Counted from the stretch's first letter, positions 1 to 6,378 are shown. The stretch: 8,013 bases of DNA from CAIOSQ01 sp044359885 (GCA_044359885.1 JBIKLI010000203.1:1-8013); one strand, 5' to 3'. Numbers and translations: made by a program. Notes: generated from the letters alone by a model not told the origin.

Positions 1-20
1 CCCCCGTTCCGGCCCCGTCG

Positions 21-37
21 GCCATCAGGCCGATGGC
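21..37 (-). other. Small stem-loop downstream of rsmB
   Basis: A perfect 6-bp stem (GCCATC at 21-26 with GATGGC at 32-37) closes a 5-nt loop, about 40 nt past the rsmB stop on the minus strand. No T-run follows it in that direction, so it is not a canonical intrinsic terminator. It may be a 3' stabilising hairpin or chance in GC-rich DNA. I see no gene in 1-75. Confidence 0.25.
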
Positions 38-75
38 TGATACTCCGCGCCGCCCGCGCGGACAAGCGGCCGCGG

Positions 76-1401
76 TCAGGCCGCCGCTTGCGCCGCCTCG
101 CGCTCGAAGACGGCGACGAAGAAGCCGTCCGTCCCATGACGCAGCGGGGTCAGCAGAAGGAACGGCCCTTCCGCGCCGGGGAACCGGCCGCCCAGGGCGC
201 GTTGCCAGATCGTGGCGACCGGCAGGGCCCGGAAATCGGGATGTTTCGCGAGGAAGCCGGCGGCCTGGTCCTCGTCTTCCTGCGGCAGCAGCGAGCAGGT
301 CACGTAGACCAGACGCCCGCCGGGCCGCACGAGCCGCGCGGCGCTGTCGAGGATGCGGGCCTGCTTGGCCACCAGTTCGCCCAGATCCGACGGCGCGAGG
401 AACCACCGCGCGTCGGGATTGCGCCGCCAGGTTCCGGTCCCCGTGCAGGGGGCGTCGACCAGGACACGGTCGAATCCCGCCTTGTGTTTCTTGACCCAGG
501 GATCGCGTTCGGTCGCCAGCAAGCGTCGTTCGACATTCGACACGCCCGCGCGTCGCAGCCGTGCGGTCGCCCCGTCCAGGCGGCGCGCGACCGTGTCGCA
601 GGCGACGATGCGGCCGGCATTCGCCATCGAGGCGGCCAGGGCCAGGGTCTTGCCGCCGGCGCCGGCGCAGAAATCGCAGACCCGCATGCCCGGGCCCGCC
701 TCGACCAGCGCGGCGGCGAGCTGCGAGCCTTCGTCCTGGATCTCGACGGCGCCGCTGCGGAACGCGGCGGTCGCCGCGAGCGGCTGGCGCGCGTCCAGAC
801 GCAGCCCCGCCGGCGCCAGGGCCGTCGGCGTAGCCCGGATTCCGTCGGCGGCCAGCTGGCGCAAGGCGCTGTCGCGATCGCCCCGCAGCAGGTTGGCGCG
901 CAGGTCCACGGGCGCTTCGTCGCGCATCGCGGCGATCTCGGCCATCGTCCGGTCGCCGAAACGCGCGCCCAGCGCGGCGTAGATCCAGTCCGGCAGATTC
1001 GCGCGCACCGAAGGTGGCTGGTCCGGGTGGTCGAGCGATCGCCCGGCAAGCGCCGCGACGAAGCTGTGCTCGCGCTGCGACAGCGCCGCGGGCCGGAACC
1101 GGTCGCCATCGAAGGCGGCCGCGAGTTCCGTCTGCGACCATCCGGAGAGCAGCAACAGGGCAGCGATCACCCGGCTTCGCGCCGTGCCGCGCCCTCCGGC
1201 GATCCGTGCATGCCACCAATCGAGCTGGCTGCGATGGCGCAGCACCGCGTAGACCAGAGCGGAGATCGCGGCGCGGTCCTTGGCGCCAACGAATCGGCGG
1301 CTGCGGAAATAATGCTGGGCACAGGAATCGGCCGGACCGCGCGCCGCCTCGATCGCGTCGAGCAGCTCGATCGCCGCCTGGGCCCGTGCGCCCGGGGTCA
1401 C
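76..1401 (-). CDS. rsmB: 16S rRNA (cytosine-C5) methyltransferase, RsmB/Sun family
   Basis: The 441-residue product belongs to the SAM-dependent family that methylates a cytosine of 16S rRNA (C967 in E. coli) during ribosome assembly; E. coli RsmB is of similar length. The N-terminal ~125 residues look like the NusB-like RNA-binding domain of RsmB. The catalytic half shows the SAM-binding motif DFCAGAGGKT (243-252), motif IV DAPCTGTG (316-323, Cys319) and motif VI VTCS (367-370, Cys369). Cys319 and Cys369 are the release and nucleophilic cysteines of this family. I chose the GTG start at 1401-1399 because it overlaps the guaB stop as GTGA and gives the family length; the open frame continues upstream only as antisense-like sequence inside guaB. 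I see no clear Shine-Dalgarno sequence, so translational coupling to guaB is likely. The exact target nucleotide is inferred from the family. Confidence 0.9.
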   Translation of the reverse strand: MTPGARAQAAIELLDAIEAARGPADSCAQHYFRSRRFVGAKDRAAISALVYAVLRHRSQLDWWHARIAGGRGTARSRVIAALLLLSGWSQTELAAAFDGDRFRPAALSQREHSFVAALAGRSLDHPDQPPSVRANLPDWIYAALGARFGDRTMAEIAAMRDEAPVDLRANLLRGDRDSALRQLAADGIRATPTALAPAGLRLDARQPLAATAAFRSGAVEIQDEGSQLAAALVEAGPGMRVCDFCAGAGGKTLALAASMANAGRIVACDTVARRLDGATARLRRAGVSNVERRLLATERDPWVKKHKAGFDRVLVDAPCTGTGTWRRNPDARWFLAPSDLGELVAKQARILDSAARLVRPGGRLVYVTCSLLPQEDEDQAAGFLAKHPDFRALPVATIWQRALGGRFPGAEGPFLLLTPLRHGTDGFFVAVFEREAAQAAA

Positions 1402-2861
1402 AGATCGACGCGGTAGTTCGGCGCCTCGCGCGTGATGGCCACGTCGTGGACATGGCTCTCGCGCAGCCCCGCATTGGTGATCCGCACGAAGGCGCAGTTG
1501 CGCTGCATGGCTGCGATGTCGGCGTTGCCGGTGTAGCCCATCGCCGCGCGCAGCCCGCCGACCAGCTGGTGGATCACGTTGCCCACCGGCCCCTTGTAGG
1601 GCACCCGCCCCTCGATGCCTTCCGGCACGAGCTTCAGCGAGTCCTTGATGTCCTGCTGGAAGTAGCGATCGGCCGATCCGCGCGCCATCGCGCCCACCGA
1701 TCCCATCCCGCGATAGGACTTGTACGATCGCCCCTGATACAGGATGACCTCGCCGGGCGCCTCGTCGGTGCCGGCGAACAGCGAACCCAGCATCGCGCAA
1801 TCTGCGCCTGCGCCGATAGCCTTGGCGAGGTCGCCCGAGTATTTGATGCCGCCGTCGGAGATCACGGGGATGCCGCGGTCGCGCGCCGCGGCGACGCAAT
1901 CCACGATCGCGGTCAGCTGCGGGACGCCCACACCGGCGACGACGCGCGTCGTGCAGATCGACCCCGGCCCGATGCCGACCTTGACCGCGTCGGCGCCGGC
2001 ATCGATCAACGCCTTCGCGCCGTCGGCGGTCGCGACATTGCCGGCGACGACCTGGGTCGAATTGCGCAGGCGCCGGACACGGTCGACGGTCGCGAGCACG
2101 CCCTCGGAATGACCATGGGCGGTGTCGACGACCACGACGTCGACTTCGGCGTCGAACAGCGCCTCGGCCCGCGCCACCGCCTTGTCCCCGACCCCGACCG
2201 CCGCCGCCGCCCGAAGCCTTCCCTTCTCGTCCTTGCAGGCGCTTGGGAACCTCTGGGCCTTCTCGATGTCCTTGACCGTGATCAGGCCGATGCAGCGATA
2301 GGCATCGTCGACCACCAGCAGTTTCTCGATCCGGTGCTGGTGCAGCCACCGCTTGGCCTCGTCGCGGCTGACGCCTTCGCGGACCGTCACCAGCCGCTCA
2401 TGGGTCATCAATTCGCGCACGGGCTGGTTCGGCATCGAGGCGAAACGCACGTCCCTGTTGGTGAGGATCCCGACCAGCTTTCGCGTCTGGGGTTCGACCA
2501 CGGGAATGCCCGAAATGCGATGATCGGCCATGAGGCGCAGCGCCTCCGCCAGCGTGGCTTCCGGCGCGATCGTCACCGGGTTGACGACCATGCCGGATTC
2601 GAACTTCTTGACCTTGCGCACCTCGTCGGCCTGGGCGTCGATCTCCAGGTTGCGGTGGATGACCCCGAGACCGCCGGCCTGCGCCATCGCGATCGCGAGC
2701 GCGCTCTCGGTGACCGTGTCCATGGCCGCCGACATCAACGGGATGCCCAGTTCGATGCGCTGCGTCAGCCGGGTCCGGGTATCGACATCCGCCGGCAGGA
2801 TCGCGGAGCGCGCCGGCTGGAGCAGGACATCGTCGAATGTCAGGGCTTCGCGGATCTGCAT
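1398..2861 (-). CDS. guaB: Inosine-5'-monophosphate dehydrogenase
   Basis: IMPDH oxidises IMP to XMP with NAD+, the committed step of GTP synthesis; it is a cytosolic tetramer or octamer. The 487 residues match the usual bacterial length. The TIM barrel starts at the N-terminus (LTFDDVLLQP, 7-16) and is interrupted by two CBS domains at about 93-205, which in this family sense purine nucleotides. The catalytic loop GPGSICTTR (298-306) carries Cys303. IMP-binding segments include SDGGIKYSGD (335-344) and KSYRGMGSVGAM (381-392), and the mobile flap contains EGRVPYKG (417-424) with its Arg-Tyr pair. The ATG is preceded by AGGTG at 2871-2867, 5 nt away. The gene follows rlmE after a 54-nt gap with its own candidate promoter and overlaps rsmB by 4 nt. 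Nothing is missing or unusual in the enzyme. Confidence 0.97.
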   Translation of the reverse strand: MQIREALTFDDVLLQPARSAILPADVDTRTRLTQRIELGIPLMSAAMDTVTESALAIAMAQAGGLGVIHRNLEIDAQADEVRKVKKFESGMVVNPVTIAPEATLAEALRLMADHRISGIPVVEPQTRKLVGILTNRDVRFASMPNQPVRELMTHERLVTVREGVSRDEAKRWLHQHRIEKLLVVDDAYRCIGLITVKDIEKAQRFPSACKDEKGRLRAAAAVGVGDKAVARAEALFDAEVDVVVVDTAHGHSEGVLATVDRVRRLRNSTQVVAGNVATADGAKALIDAGADAVKVGIGPGSICTTRVVAGVGVPQLTAIVDCVAAARDRGIPVISDGGIKYSGDLAKAIGAGADCAMLGSLFAGTDEAPGEVILYQGRSYKSYRGMGSVGAMARGSADRYFQQDIKDSLKLVPEGIEGRVPYKGPVGNVIHQLVGGLRAAMGYTGNADIAAMQRNCAFVRITNAGLRESHVHDVAITREAPNYRVDL

Positions 2862-2893
2862 GCCATCACCTGCGCGGCGGAAAATGGCGGCGC

Positions 2894-2921
2894 AGTTTAC
2901 ACGGCCGCGCGTCCTTCACAA
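2894..2921 (-). promoter_or_regulatory. Candidate guaB promoter
   Basis: On the minus strand, TTGTGA (2921-2916) lies 16 nt before TAAACT (2899-2894). The pair resembles sigma70-type -35 and -10 boxes and would give a leader of roughly 25 nt before the guaB ATG at 2861. The -35 box overlaps the last codon and stop of rlmE. Box matches are partial, so this is inference from position and similarity. Confidence 0.35.
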
Positions 2922-3614
2922 GCCGCCCTTGCCTTCCGGCTTGAGGTCTCGTGCGACCAGGAAGAATTCGGCCGAGTCGCTGCGGCTCGACGGCGGTTTC
3001 ACGCGCACGACCTGGGCGAAATGCCGGCGCAGCGTCGCGATGAAGTCGCGCTCGCCGCTGCCGGGCAGCATCTTCGTGACGAAGCAGCCGCCGGGCGCCA
3101 GGCAGGCCCGCGCGAAATCCAGTGCGGCCTCTGCAAGGTTGAGAATGCGCAGATGGTCGATGTCCGGCTGTCCGGACGCCGCGGGCGCCATGTCGCTGAG
3201 CACGACATCGACACGCGCGCCGGCCAGCGCCGCGAGTTCGGCGTGGACGGCATCGGCCAGGAAATCGCCCGTCAGGATCTGGACGCCGGCGATGGCGGCG
3301 ACAGGCTGCAGATCGATGGCGATGACGCGGCCGCCGCCGGCCCGGGGCCTGACGCGCTCCGCGGCGACCTGGGACCAGCCGCCAGGCGCCGCGCCCAGGT
3401 CGACGACGGTCAGACCGGGCCGCAGGATCTTCAGGTCCCGGTCGATTTCGAGCAGCTTGAAGGCCGCGCGGCTGCGGTAGCCGCTGGCACGAGCCTTGGC
3501 GACATAGGGGTCGTTGAGCTGGCGGGTCAGCCATCGCCGGGACGAGGCGCTGCGCGCGCGGCCGTCGCGCAGCGTTTCGCGGCGGCGATCCGCCGGCGGA
3601 TCACGGTCGGGCAA
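2916..3614 (-). CDS. rlmE: 23S rRNA (uridine-2'-O) methyltransferase RlmE/FtsJ
   Basis: RlmE (RrmJ/FtsJ) 2'-O-methylates a uridine in the A-loop of 23S rRNA (U2552 in E. coli) late in 50S assembly. The 232 residues include the SAM motif DLGAAPGGWSQ (72-82), the SDMAP motif (140-144) and VTKMLPG (179-185). The family's K-D-K-E catalytic tetrad can be assigned as Lys53 (in RSRAAFKLLEID), Asp141, Lys181 and Glu216 (in SRSDSAEFFLV). The first ~30 residues are a basic, poorly conserved extension. The start is taken as TTG at 3614-3612, inside the end of ppx (14-nt overlap). No ATG or GTG is available between it and the conserved core at about residue 35. The start is less certain than the identity. 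Confidence 0.93.
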   Translation of the reverse strand: MPDRDPPADRRRETLRDGRARSASSRRWLTRQLNDPYVAKARASGYRSRAAFKLLEIDRDLKILRPGLTVVDLGAAPGGWSQVAAERVRPRAGGGRVIAIDLQPVAAIAGVQILTGDFLADAVHAELAALAGARVDVVLSDMAPAASGQPDIDHLRILNLAEAALDFARACLAPGGCFVTKMLPGSGERDFIATLRRHFAQVVRVKPPSSRSDSAEFFLVARDLKPEGKGGL

Positions 3615-4617
3615 GATCGGTTTCCCGCGAGCGGTTCGCCGAAACCGCCTCCATCATGCCCATTATGATTCCTTCGCGCAGCCCGCGATCGGCGACCCGC
3701 AGCCGCCCGACCGGCCAGGTCCGACAGATGGCTTCGAGGATCGCGCAGCCCGCGACCACCAGATCGGCGCGCTCGGCCCCGATGCAGGGCTTCGCGGCCC
3801 GGCCGGCGAAGTCCAGGGCGGCCAAGGCATGGCTGAGGCCGACGACATCGGTGAAATCCAGCCAGGAGCCGTCGACCACCCGGCGGTCGTATCGCGGAAG
3901 GTCCAGCTTGATTCCCGAGAGCGTCGTCACGGTCCCCGAGGTTCCAAGCATCTGCACGTCACCCGCGGCGATGTGCTGGGCGATGCGGTGCCTGAGTTCG
4001 AACGCCGCGAGCCGGTCGGCGACTTCGGCCACCATCCGAAGGTAGTCGGCCTGCGGGACCGAATCGCCGCCGAAGCGCTCGGCGAAGCTGACCACGCCGC
4101 ATTCGATCGAGATCGTGTCCACCATCCGCCAGCCGGCCCGGCCGTCATGGACGAGCCAGGCGATCTCCGTCGAGCCGCCGCCGATGTCGAACAGCACGGC
4201 CCGGGGCTGACGAGGGTCGAGAAGCGGCGCGCAGCTGGCGAAGGCGAGCTCCGCCTCCTCCCGCGTGTCGATGATCTCGAGATGGATGCCGGTCTCGGTC
4301 TCCACCCGGTCGATGAAGGCGGCCCCGTTGCGCGCCTTGCGGCAGGCCTCGGTCGCGACGCCGCGGAAATGGGTGACGCCGCGCCGCTCCAGCTTGCGCG
4401 CGCAGACCGCCAGCGCGTCGGCGGCGCGCTCCATCGCCTCGACCGCCAATTCGCCGGTCGCGGCGACCCGCTCACCGAGCCGGACGATGCGCGAAAATGC
4501 ATCGACGACGCGAAAGCCCGACCAGGCCGGCCGGGCGACCAGCAGGCGACATGTATTCGTGCCCAGATCCAGGGCCGCGAACGTCCCGGTACCGGCTCCG
4601 TATTCGCGCCACGCCAT
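3601..4617 (-). CDS. ppx: Ppx/GppA family exopolyphosphatase / guanosine pentaphosphatase
   Basis: This is an ASKHA-fold phosphatase that removes terminal phosphate from inorganic polyphosphate and/or converts pppGpp to ppGpp. At 338 residues it corresponds to the short, two-domain form without the C-terminal HD-like domain of E. coli Ppx/GppA (about 500 residues). Visible motifs are the first phosphate loop LDLGTNTCRLLV (16-27), the catalytic-Glu region DTREEAEL (117-124), the second loop FDIGGGSTEI (143-152), GTSGT (225-229) and the C-terminal VADRGLREGI (308-317). The start is ATG at 4617-4615, with only a weak G-rich Shine-Dalgarno region. It appears to be the first gene of the minus-strand run and overlaps rlmE by 14 nt. 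Whether it prefers polyP or pppGpp cannot be read from the sequence, so the symbol could equally be gppA. Confidence 0.9.
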   Translation of the reverse strand: MAWREYGAGTGTFAALDLGTNTCRLLVARPAWSGFRVVDAFSRIVRLGERVAATGELAVEAMERAADALAVCARKLERRGVTHFRGVATEACRKARNGAAFIDRVETETGIHLEIIDTREEAELAFASCAPLLDPRQPRAVLFDIGGGSTEIAWLVHDGRAGWRMVDTISIECGVVSFAERFGGDSVPQADYLRMVAEVADRLAAFELRHRIAQHIAAGDVQMLGTSGTVTTLSGIKLDLPRYDRRVVDGSWLDFTDVVGLSHALAALDFAGRAAKPCIGAERADLVVAGCAILEAICRTWPVGRLRVADRGLREGIIMGMMEAVSANRSRETDLARP

Positions 4618-4718
4618 GAAGCGACCCCCCGTTCCACGGATGCGCGGGCCGACCCCGAATCGCCTCCTGACGAGTCGCCGGGGTACGGCACCGAGCTCAA
4701 GTCTACTCCAGGACAGGC

Positions 4719-4747
4719 TTGTGTCGATCCCGATGGCGAACTATACC
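4719..4747 (+). promoter_or_regulatory. Candidate promoter of tRNA-Gln
   Basis: TTGTGT (4719-4724) and TATACC (4742-4747) are spaced by exactly 17 nt. They lie in the 167-nt gap between the divergent ppx and tRNA genes, and would start transcription roughly 30 nt before the tRNA. The -10 matches TATAAT at 4 of 6 positions and the -35 matches TTGACA at 3 of 6. Spacing and position are the main support. No equally good candidate was seen for ppx on the opposite strand. Confidence 0.45.
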
Positions 4748-4784
4748 CTCCGCCGCCGCGCAATGCGCGTGGGGACGGCCCTGC

Positions 4785-4858
4785 TGGGGGATCGTCTAAT
4801 GGTAGGACTGCAGATTCTGACTCTGCCTATCGTGGTTCGAGTCCACGTCCCCCAGCCA
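4785..4858 (+). tRNA. tRNA-Gln (anticodon CUG)
   Basis: All cloverleaf arms pair. The 7-bp acceptor is TGGGGGA (4785-4791) with TCCCCCA (4848-4854). The D stem is GTC/GAC (4794-4796, 4806-4808). The anticodon stem GCAGA/TCTGC (4810-4814, 4822-4826) has loop TTCTGAC, placing anticodon CTG at 4817-4819. The T arm CGTGG-TTCGAGT-CCACG spans 4831-4847. Discriminator G4855 is followed by an encoded CCA (4856-4858). The anticodon reads CAG, so the tRNA carries glutamine. It marks the boundary between the housekeeping block and the decayed accessory region. Confidence 0.97.
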
Positions 4859-4874
4859 TCCCGCAGATTTCGGC

Positions 4875-4924
4875 GGACCGGGCGCGGTCCCTGTAGCGCG
4901 CCAAGCCGGCGCCGGCCTTGGCGC
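4875..4924 (+). terminator. Tandem hairpins after tRNA-Gln, possible terminator
   Basis: Two stem-loops follow the tRNA. The first has a 6-bp stem GGACCG (4875-4880) / CGGTCC (4885-4890) with loop GGCG. The second has a perfect 8-bp outer stem GCGCCAAG (4898-4905) / CTTGGCGC (4917-4924) around a GC-only, nearly self-complementary core. Neither is followed by a T-run, so they are not canonical intrinsic terminators. They could still end or process the tRNA transcript. The role is inferred from position. Confidence 0.35.
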
Positions 4925-4996
4925 CGAGTGGGATGGCCAGACCCGGCTGACGTCGGCTTTGCCGGTGCGCGGCATTCCGAAGGGGGAAGCGGCGGC

Positions 4997-5512
4997 CGGG
5001 GTTGCGATGAAGATAGGGGACCCGCGGATCTCGCCCATCGACGGATCGATCGCCGGGTCCTTGCGGCTGGCAAAGTCGACGATCGGTCCCTCTTCGGCCA
5101 CATGCGTCTGGCGAATCGTCGCCGAGGCACCGCGGCGCCACTCGGCGTAGATGCCGCAGAACCGGCCGTAGCCGTGGCCGTGTGCATGCTTCGCCCGGCA
5201 CTCCTCCCAGAGCCGCATCGGGGTCACGTCCCGACGGCCAAGCTCCGTATGGACAGAGGTCCGGTCCGGCGTTGGCCCTGACGGCGGGTGGAAGTTCGGC
5301 GGCGTGAACAGGCGCCGCTCGAATTCGGCGTCGTGCATGCCCTCGGGAACCGGCCAGATGATCCCGATCGCCGCGGCCCGGCGCAGGCACTCGCCAACCG
5401 CCGCCCGCCCGCTCCCGACACTGGTCGCGATCTGCCGCTCGCGCGCTCCGCAGGCATGCTTCAGTCGAAGAACTTCGCGTACTTGGCGCATCAGCAATCT
5501 CCCGGCGGGCAT
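4997..5512 (-). pseudogene. istA: IS21-family transposase IstA, N-terminal remnant
   Basis: IstA is the DDE transposase of IS21-type elements, which also need the ATPase IstB. About 170 residues are recognisable. The product starts with MPAGRLLMRQVREVLRLK and an HTH-like region with RQIATSVGSGRAAVGECLRR. It continues with WPVPEGMHDAEFERRLF, a segment with LWEECRAKHAHGHGYGRFC, and RQTHVAEEGPIVDFAS. The Asp in VDFAS corresponds to the first DDE-triad residue. Similarity fades about 25 residues later (near 4997). The rest of the ~500-residue enzyme, including the other two catalytic residues, is missing and there is no istB. The frame stays open to 4796 only by chance, running antisense through the tRNA. 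The start at 5512 is chosen because it gives the usual IstA beginning. It is a dead fragment, and the homology is recalled from family knowledge rather than searched. Confidence 0.82.
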
Positions 5513-5529
5513 CGGTCCCATCCCCCGCT

Positions 5530-5862
5530 TCATGGAGGGGAGGCCTTGGCCCGTCCTGTCGATCGCCGATGACGGATCCGGCAACACTCGGCCAGTGACT
5601 GCCTTGCCTTGGAAACGCTGGCCGATTTGCGTCGGAATACCCGGCCGAAGCGGCTGTCAGGTGAGGTGGACACCGCGGCCGGCGGCGCGGCGCTCGGCGG
5701 CGATGGCGCCGGCAGGAGCGCCACGCCATGGCGCGGTTCGGGCTCGCCGACCGCCGTGAAGCAGGCGTTCGTGCCTGCCTGCGCGGCAAGCAACGCCTCC
5801 ACCTGCGGCACAGATGTGGGACGCGGCATTTCGGACAGCGCGTTGGTGCCGGGGACGATCAT
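5530..5862 (-). pseudogene. Decayed FitB/VapC-type PIN-domain toxin
   Basis: The beginning MIVPGTNALSEMPRPTSVPQ and the segment FTAVGEPEPRHGVALLP match the N-terminal half of FitB-like VapC toxins, which are Mg2+-dependent ribonucleases held inactive by a FitA/VapB antitoxin. In the family the start reads MIVLDTNVLSE. Here the first catalytic Asp (position 5) is Gly and its neighbour is Pro. The acidic pair around residues 40-42 is kept. Similarity can be followed faintly to about residue 76 (FGRVF, near 5635). After that the frame enters sequence upstream of the IS21 remnant and stops at 110 residues, so the later catalytic Asp residues are absent (full toxins are ~140). The ATG overlaps the antitoxin stop as ATGA. 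It is very probably inactive. Confidence 0.68.
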
Positions 5863-6020
5863 GCGGGCTTCCCGCCGAAGCTAGGCGGGTCGCGCATTGC
5901 CTCGCGCGCATGCCGGAGAATCTCTCGGGCCTCCTCCATCGGCCGTCCATTCTCGGCCGCACGGAAGCGCAGACGGCGCTTCAGGTCATCTTCAAGGTTG
6001 CGGATCGTGATCCTGGCCAT
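5859..6020 (-). CDS. FitA-like ribbon-helix-helix antitoxin, internally shortened
   Basis: The product starts MARITIRNLEDDLKRRLRFR and continues to MEEAREILRHA, the N-terminal ribbon-helix-helix DNA-binding region typical of FitA antitoxins, which pair with FitB/VapC toxins and repress their own operon. Family members are about 75-85 residues; this has 53. The C-terminal stretch MRDPPSF resembles the end of full-length relatives (MREPPDF-like), yet follows directly after the helix. An in-frame loss of roughly 30 toxin-binding residues near residue 38 (about 5907) is therefore likely. The ATG at 6020-6018 is chosen because the conserved domain begins there and AAGGGCGAAG lies upstream; an in-frame ATG at 6041 is possible. 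It overlaps the toxin fragment by 4 nt. DNA binding may survive, but toxin neutralisation probably does not. Confidence 0.7.
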   Translation of the reverse strand: MARITIRNLEDDLKRRLRFRAAENGRPMEEAREILRHAREAMRDPPSFGGKPA

Positions 6021-6089
6021 GGCATCGTCTTCGCCCTTCATGATGTCGAGCGTCGATCGCACTGCAATCATTCCATGGGCGGGCATCTC

Positions 6090-6127
6090 CCGGGGTCCGC
6101 GACATGGCTTTCCGGCCGGTACCCCGG
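6090..6127. promoter_or_regulatory. Inverted repeat upstream of antitoxin, possible operator
   Basis: CCGGGGT (6090-6096) and ACCCCGG (6121-6127) form a perfect 7-bp inverted repeat, 24 bases apart and about 70 nt upstream of the antitoxin ATG. RHH antitoxins bind inverted repeats in their own promoter, so an operator role is possible. In DNA this GC-rich a short repeat can arise by chance. Confidence 0.22.
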
Positions 6128-6222
6128 AACGAACGATCTGACGCTGGTCAAAAAAACGCGGACCGTCTCCCCCCGTCGTGGTGCACGAGCTCGCGGCTCT
6201 CGCGCAGAATCACTCCCATAGG

Positions 6223-6264
6223 GTTCGACACGGCGGGGCTACGCCGTCCGAACGACCTCTTTTT
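6223..6264 (+). terminator. Terminator-like hairpin in the RTX upstream region
   Basis: GTTCG (6223-6227) pairs with CGAAC (6249-6253) and ACGGCG (6230-6235) pairs with CGCCGT (6242-6247), with a small internal loop and a 6-nt apical loop. Five T follow at 6260-6264, about six bases beyond the stem. The T-run lies on the plus-strand 3' side, so it would act on rightward transcription. It is either a factor-independent terminator protecting the RTX gene from read-through, or an attenuator if the RTX promoter lies upstream. The offset T-run makes it non-ideal. Confidence 0.4.
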
Positions 6265-6378
6265 AGCGCAATTTTAAGTTTGTTTGGCTTTAACCCTGAT
6301 GGGTCGCTCGCCGGATCGGTCGATTCGCGGTCAGATCGCCGCTCAAATCCGGCTCGCGCAGGATCTCGAGGGGCGCAA

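Larger units (their letters stand above)
6021..6378. other. Non-coding gap between the TA remnant and the RTX gene
   Basis: No convincing gene is seen in these 358 bases. Toward the antitoxin there is an inverted repeat (6090-6127), and TTGACC on the minus strand at 6150-6145 directly follows a run of seven T (6157-6151 or one base either side). That hexamer looks like a -35 box but has no good -10 partner. Toward the RTX gene there is a hairpin (6223-6253) followed by an AT-rich patch (6258-6293) that contrasts with the GC-rich surroundings and could hold the RTX promoter, although no clear -35/-10 pair was found. Confidence 0.5.

Noticed and set aside
1402..2349. Upstream extension of the rsmB frame to 2349 (a 757-residue frame)
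   Set aside because: The extra part lies inside guaB in another frame, has Arg/Gly-rich composition and no domain. The GTG at 1401 gives the family length.
1014..3668. 884-codon open frame on the plus strand across rsmB, guaB and rlmE
   Set aside because: It is antisense to three well-supported genes, with no recognisable motif; long antisense frames are common in GC-rich genomes.
4796..4996. C-terminal extension of the istA frame through the tRNA antisense strand
   Set aside because: The peptide there (for example DSNHDRQSQNLQSY) is simply the reverse complement of tRNA-Gln and is not transposase sequence.
6150..6158. Run of A residues that could be the T-run of a minus-strand terminator
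   Set aside because: No stem-loop precedes it on the minus strand, and no minus-strand gene ends there.
4831..6378. Possible att duplicate of the tRNA 3' end downstream
   Set aside because: No second copy of GTTCGAGTCCACG or the CCCCCAGCCA end was found by eye in the window.
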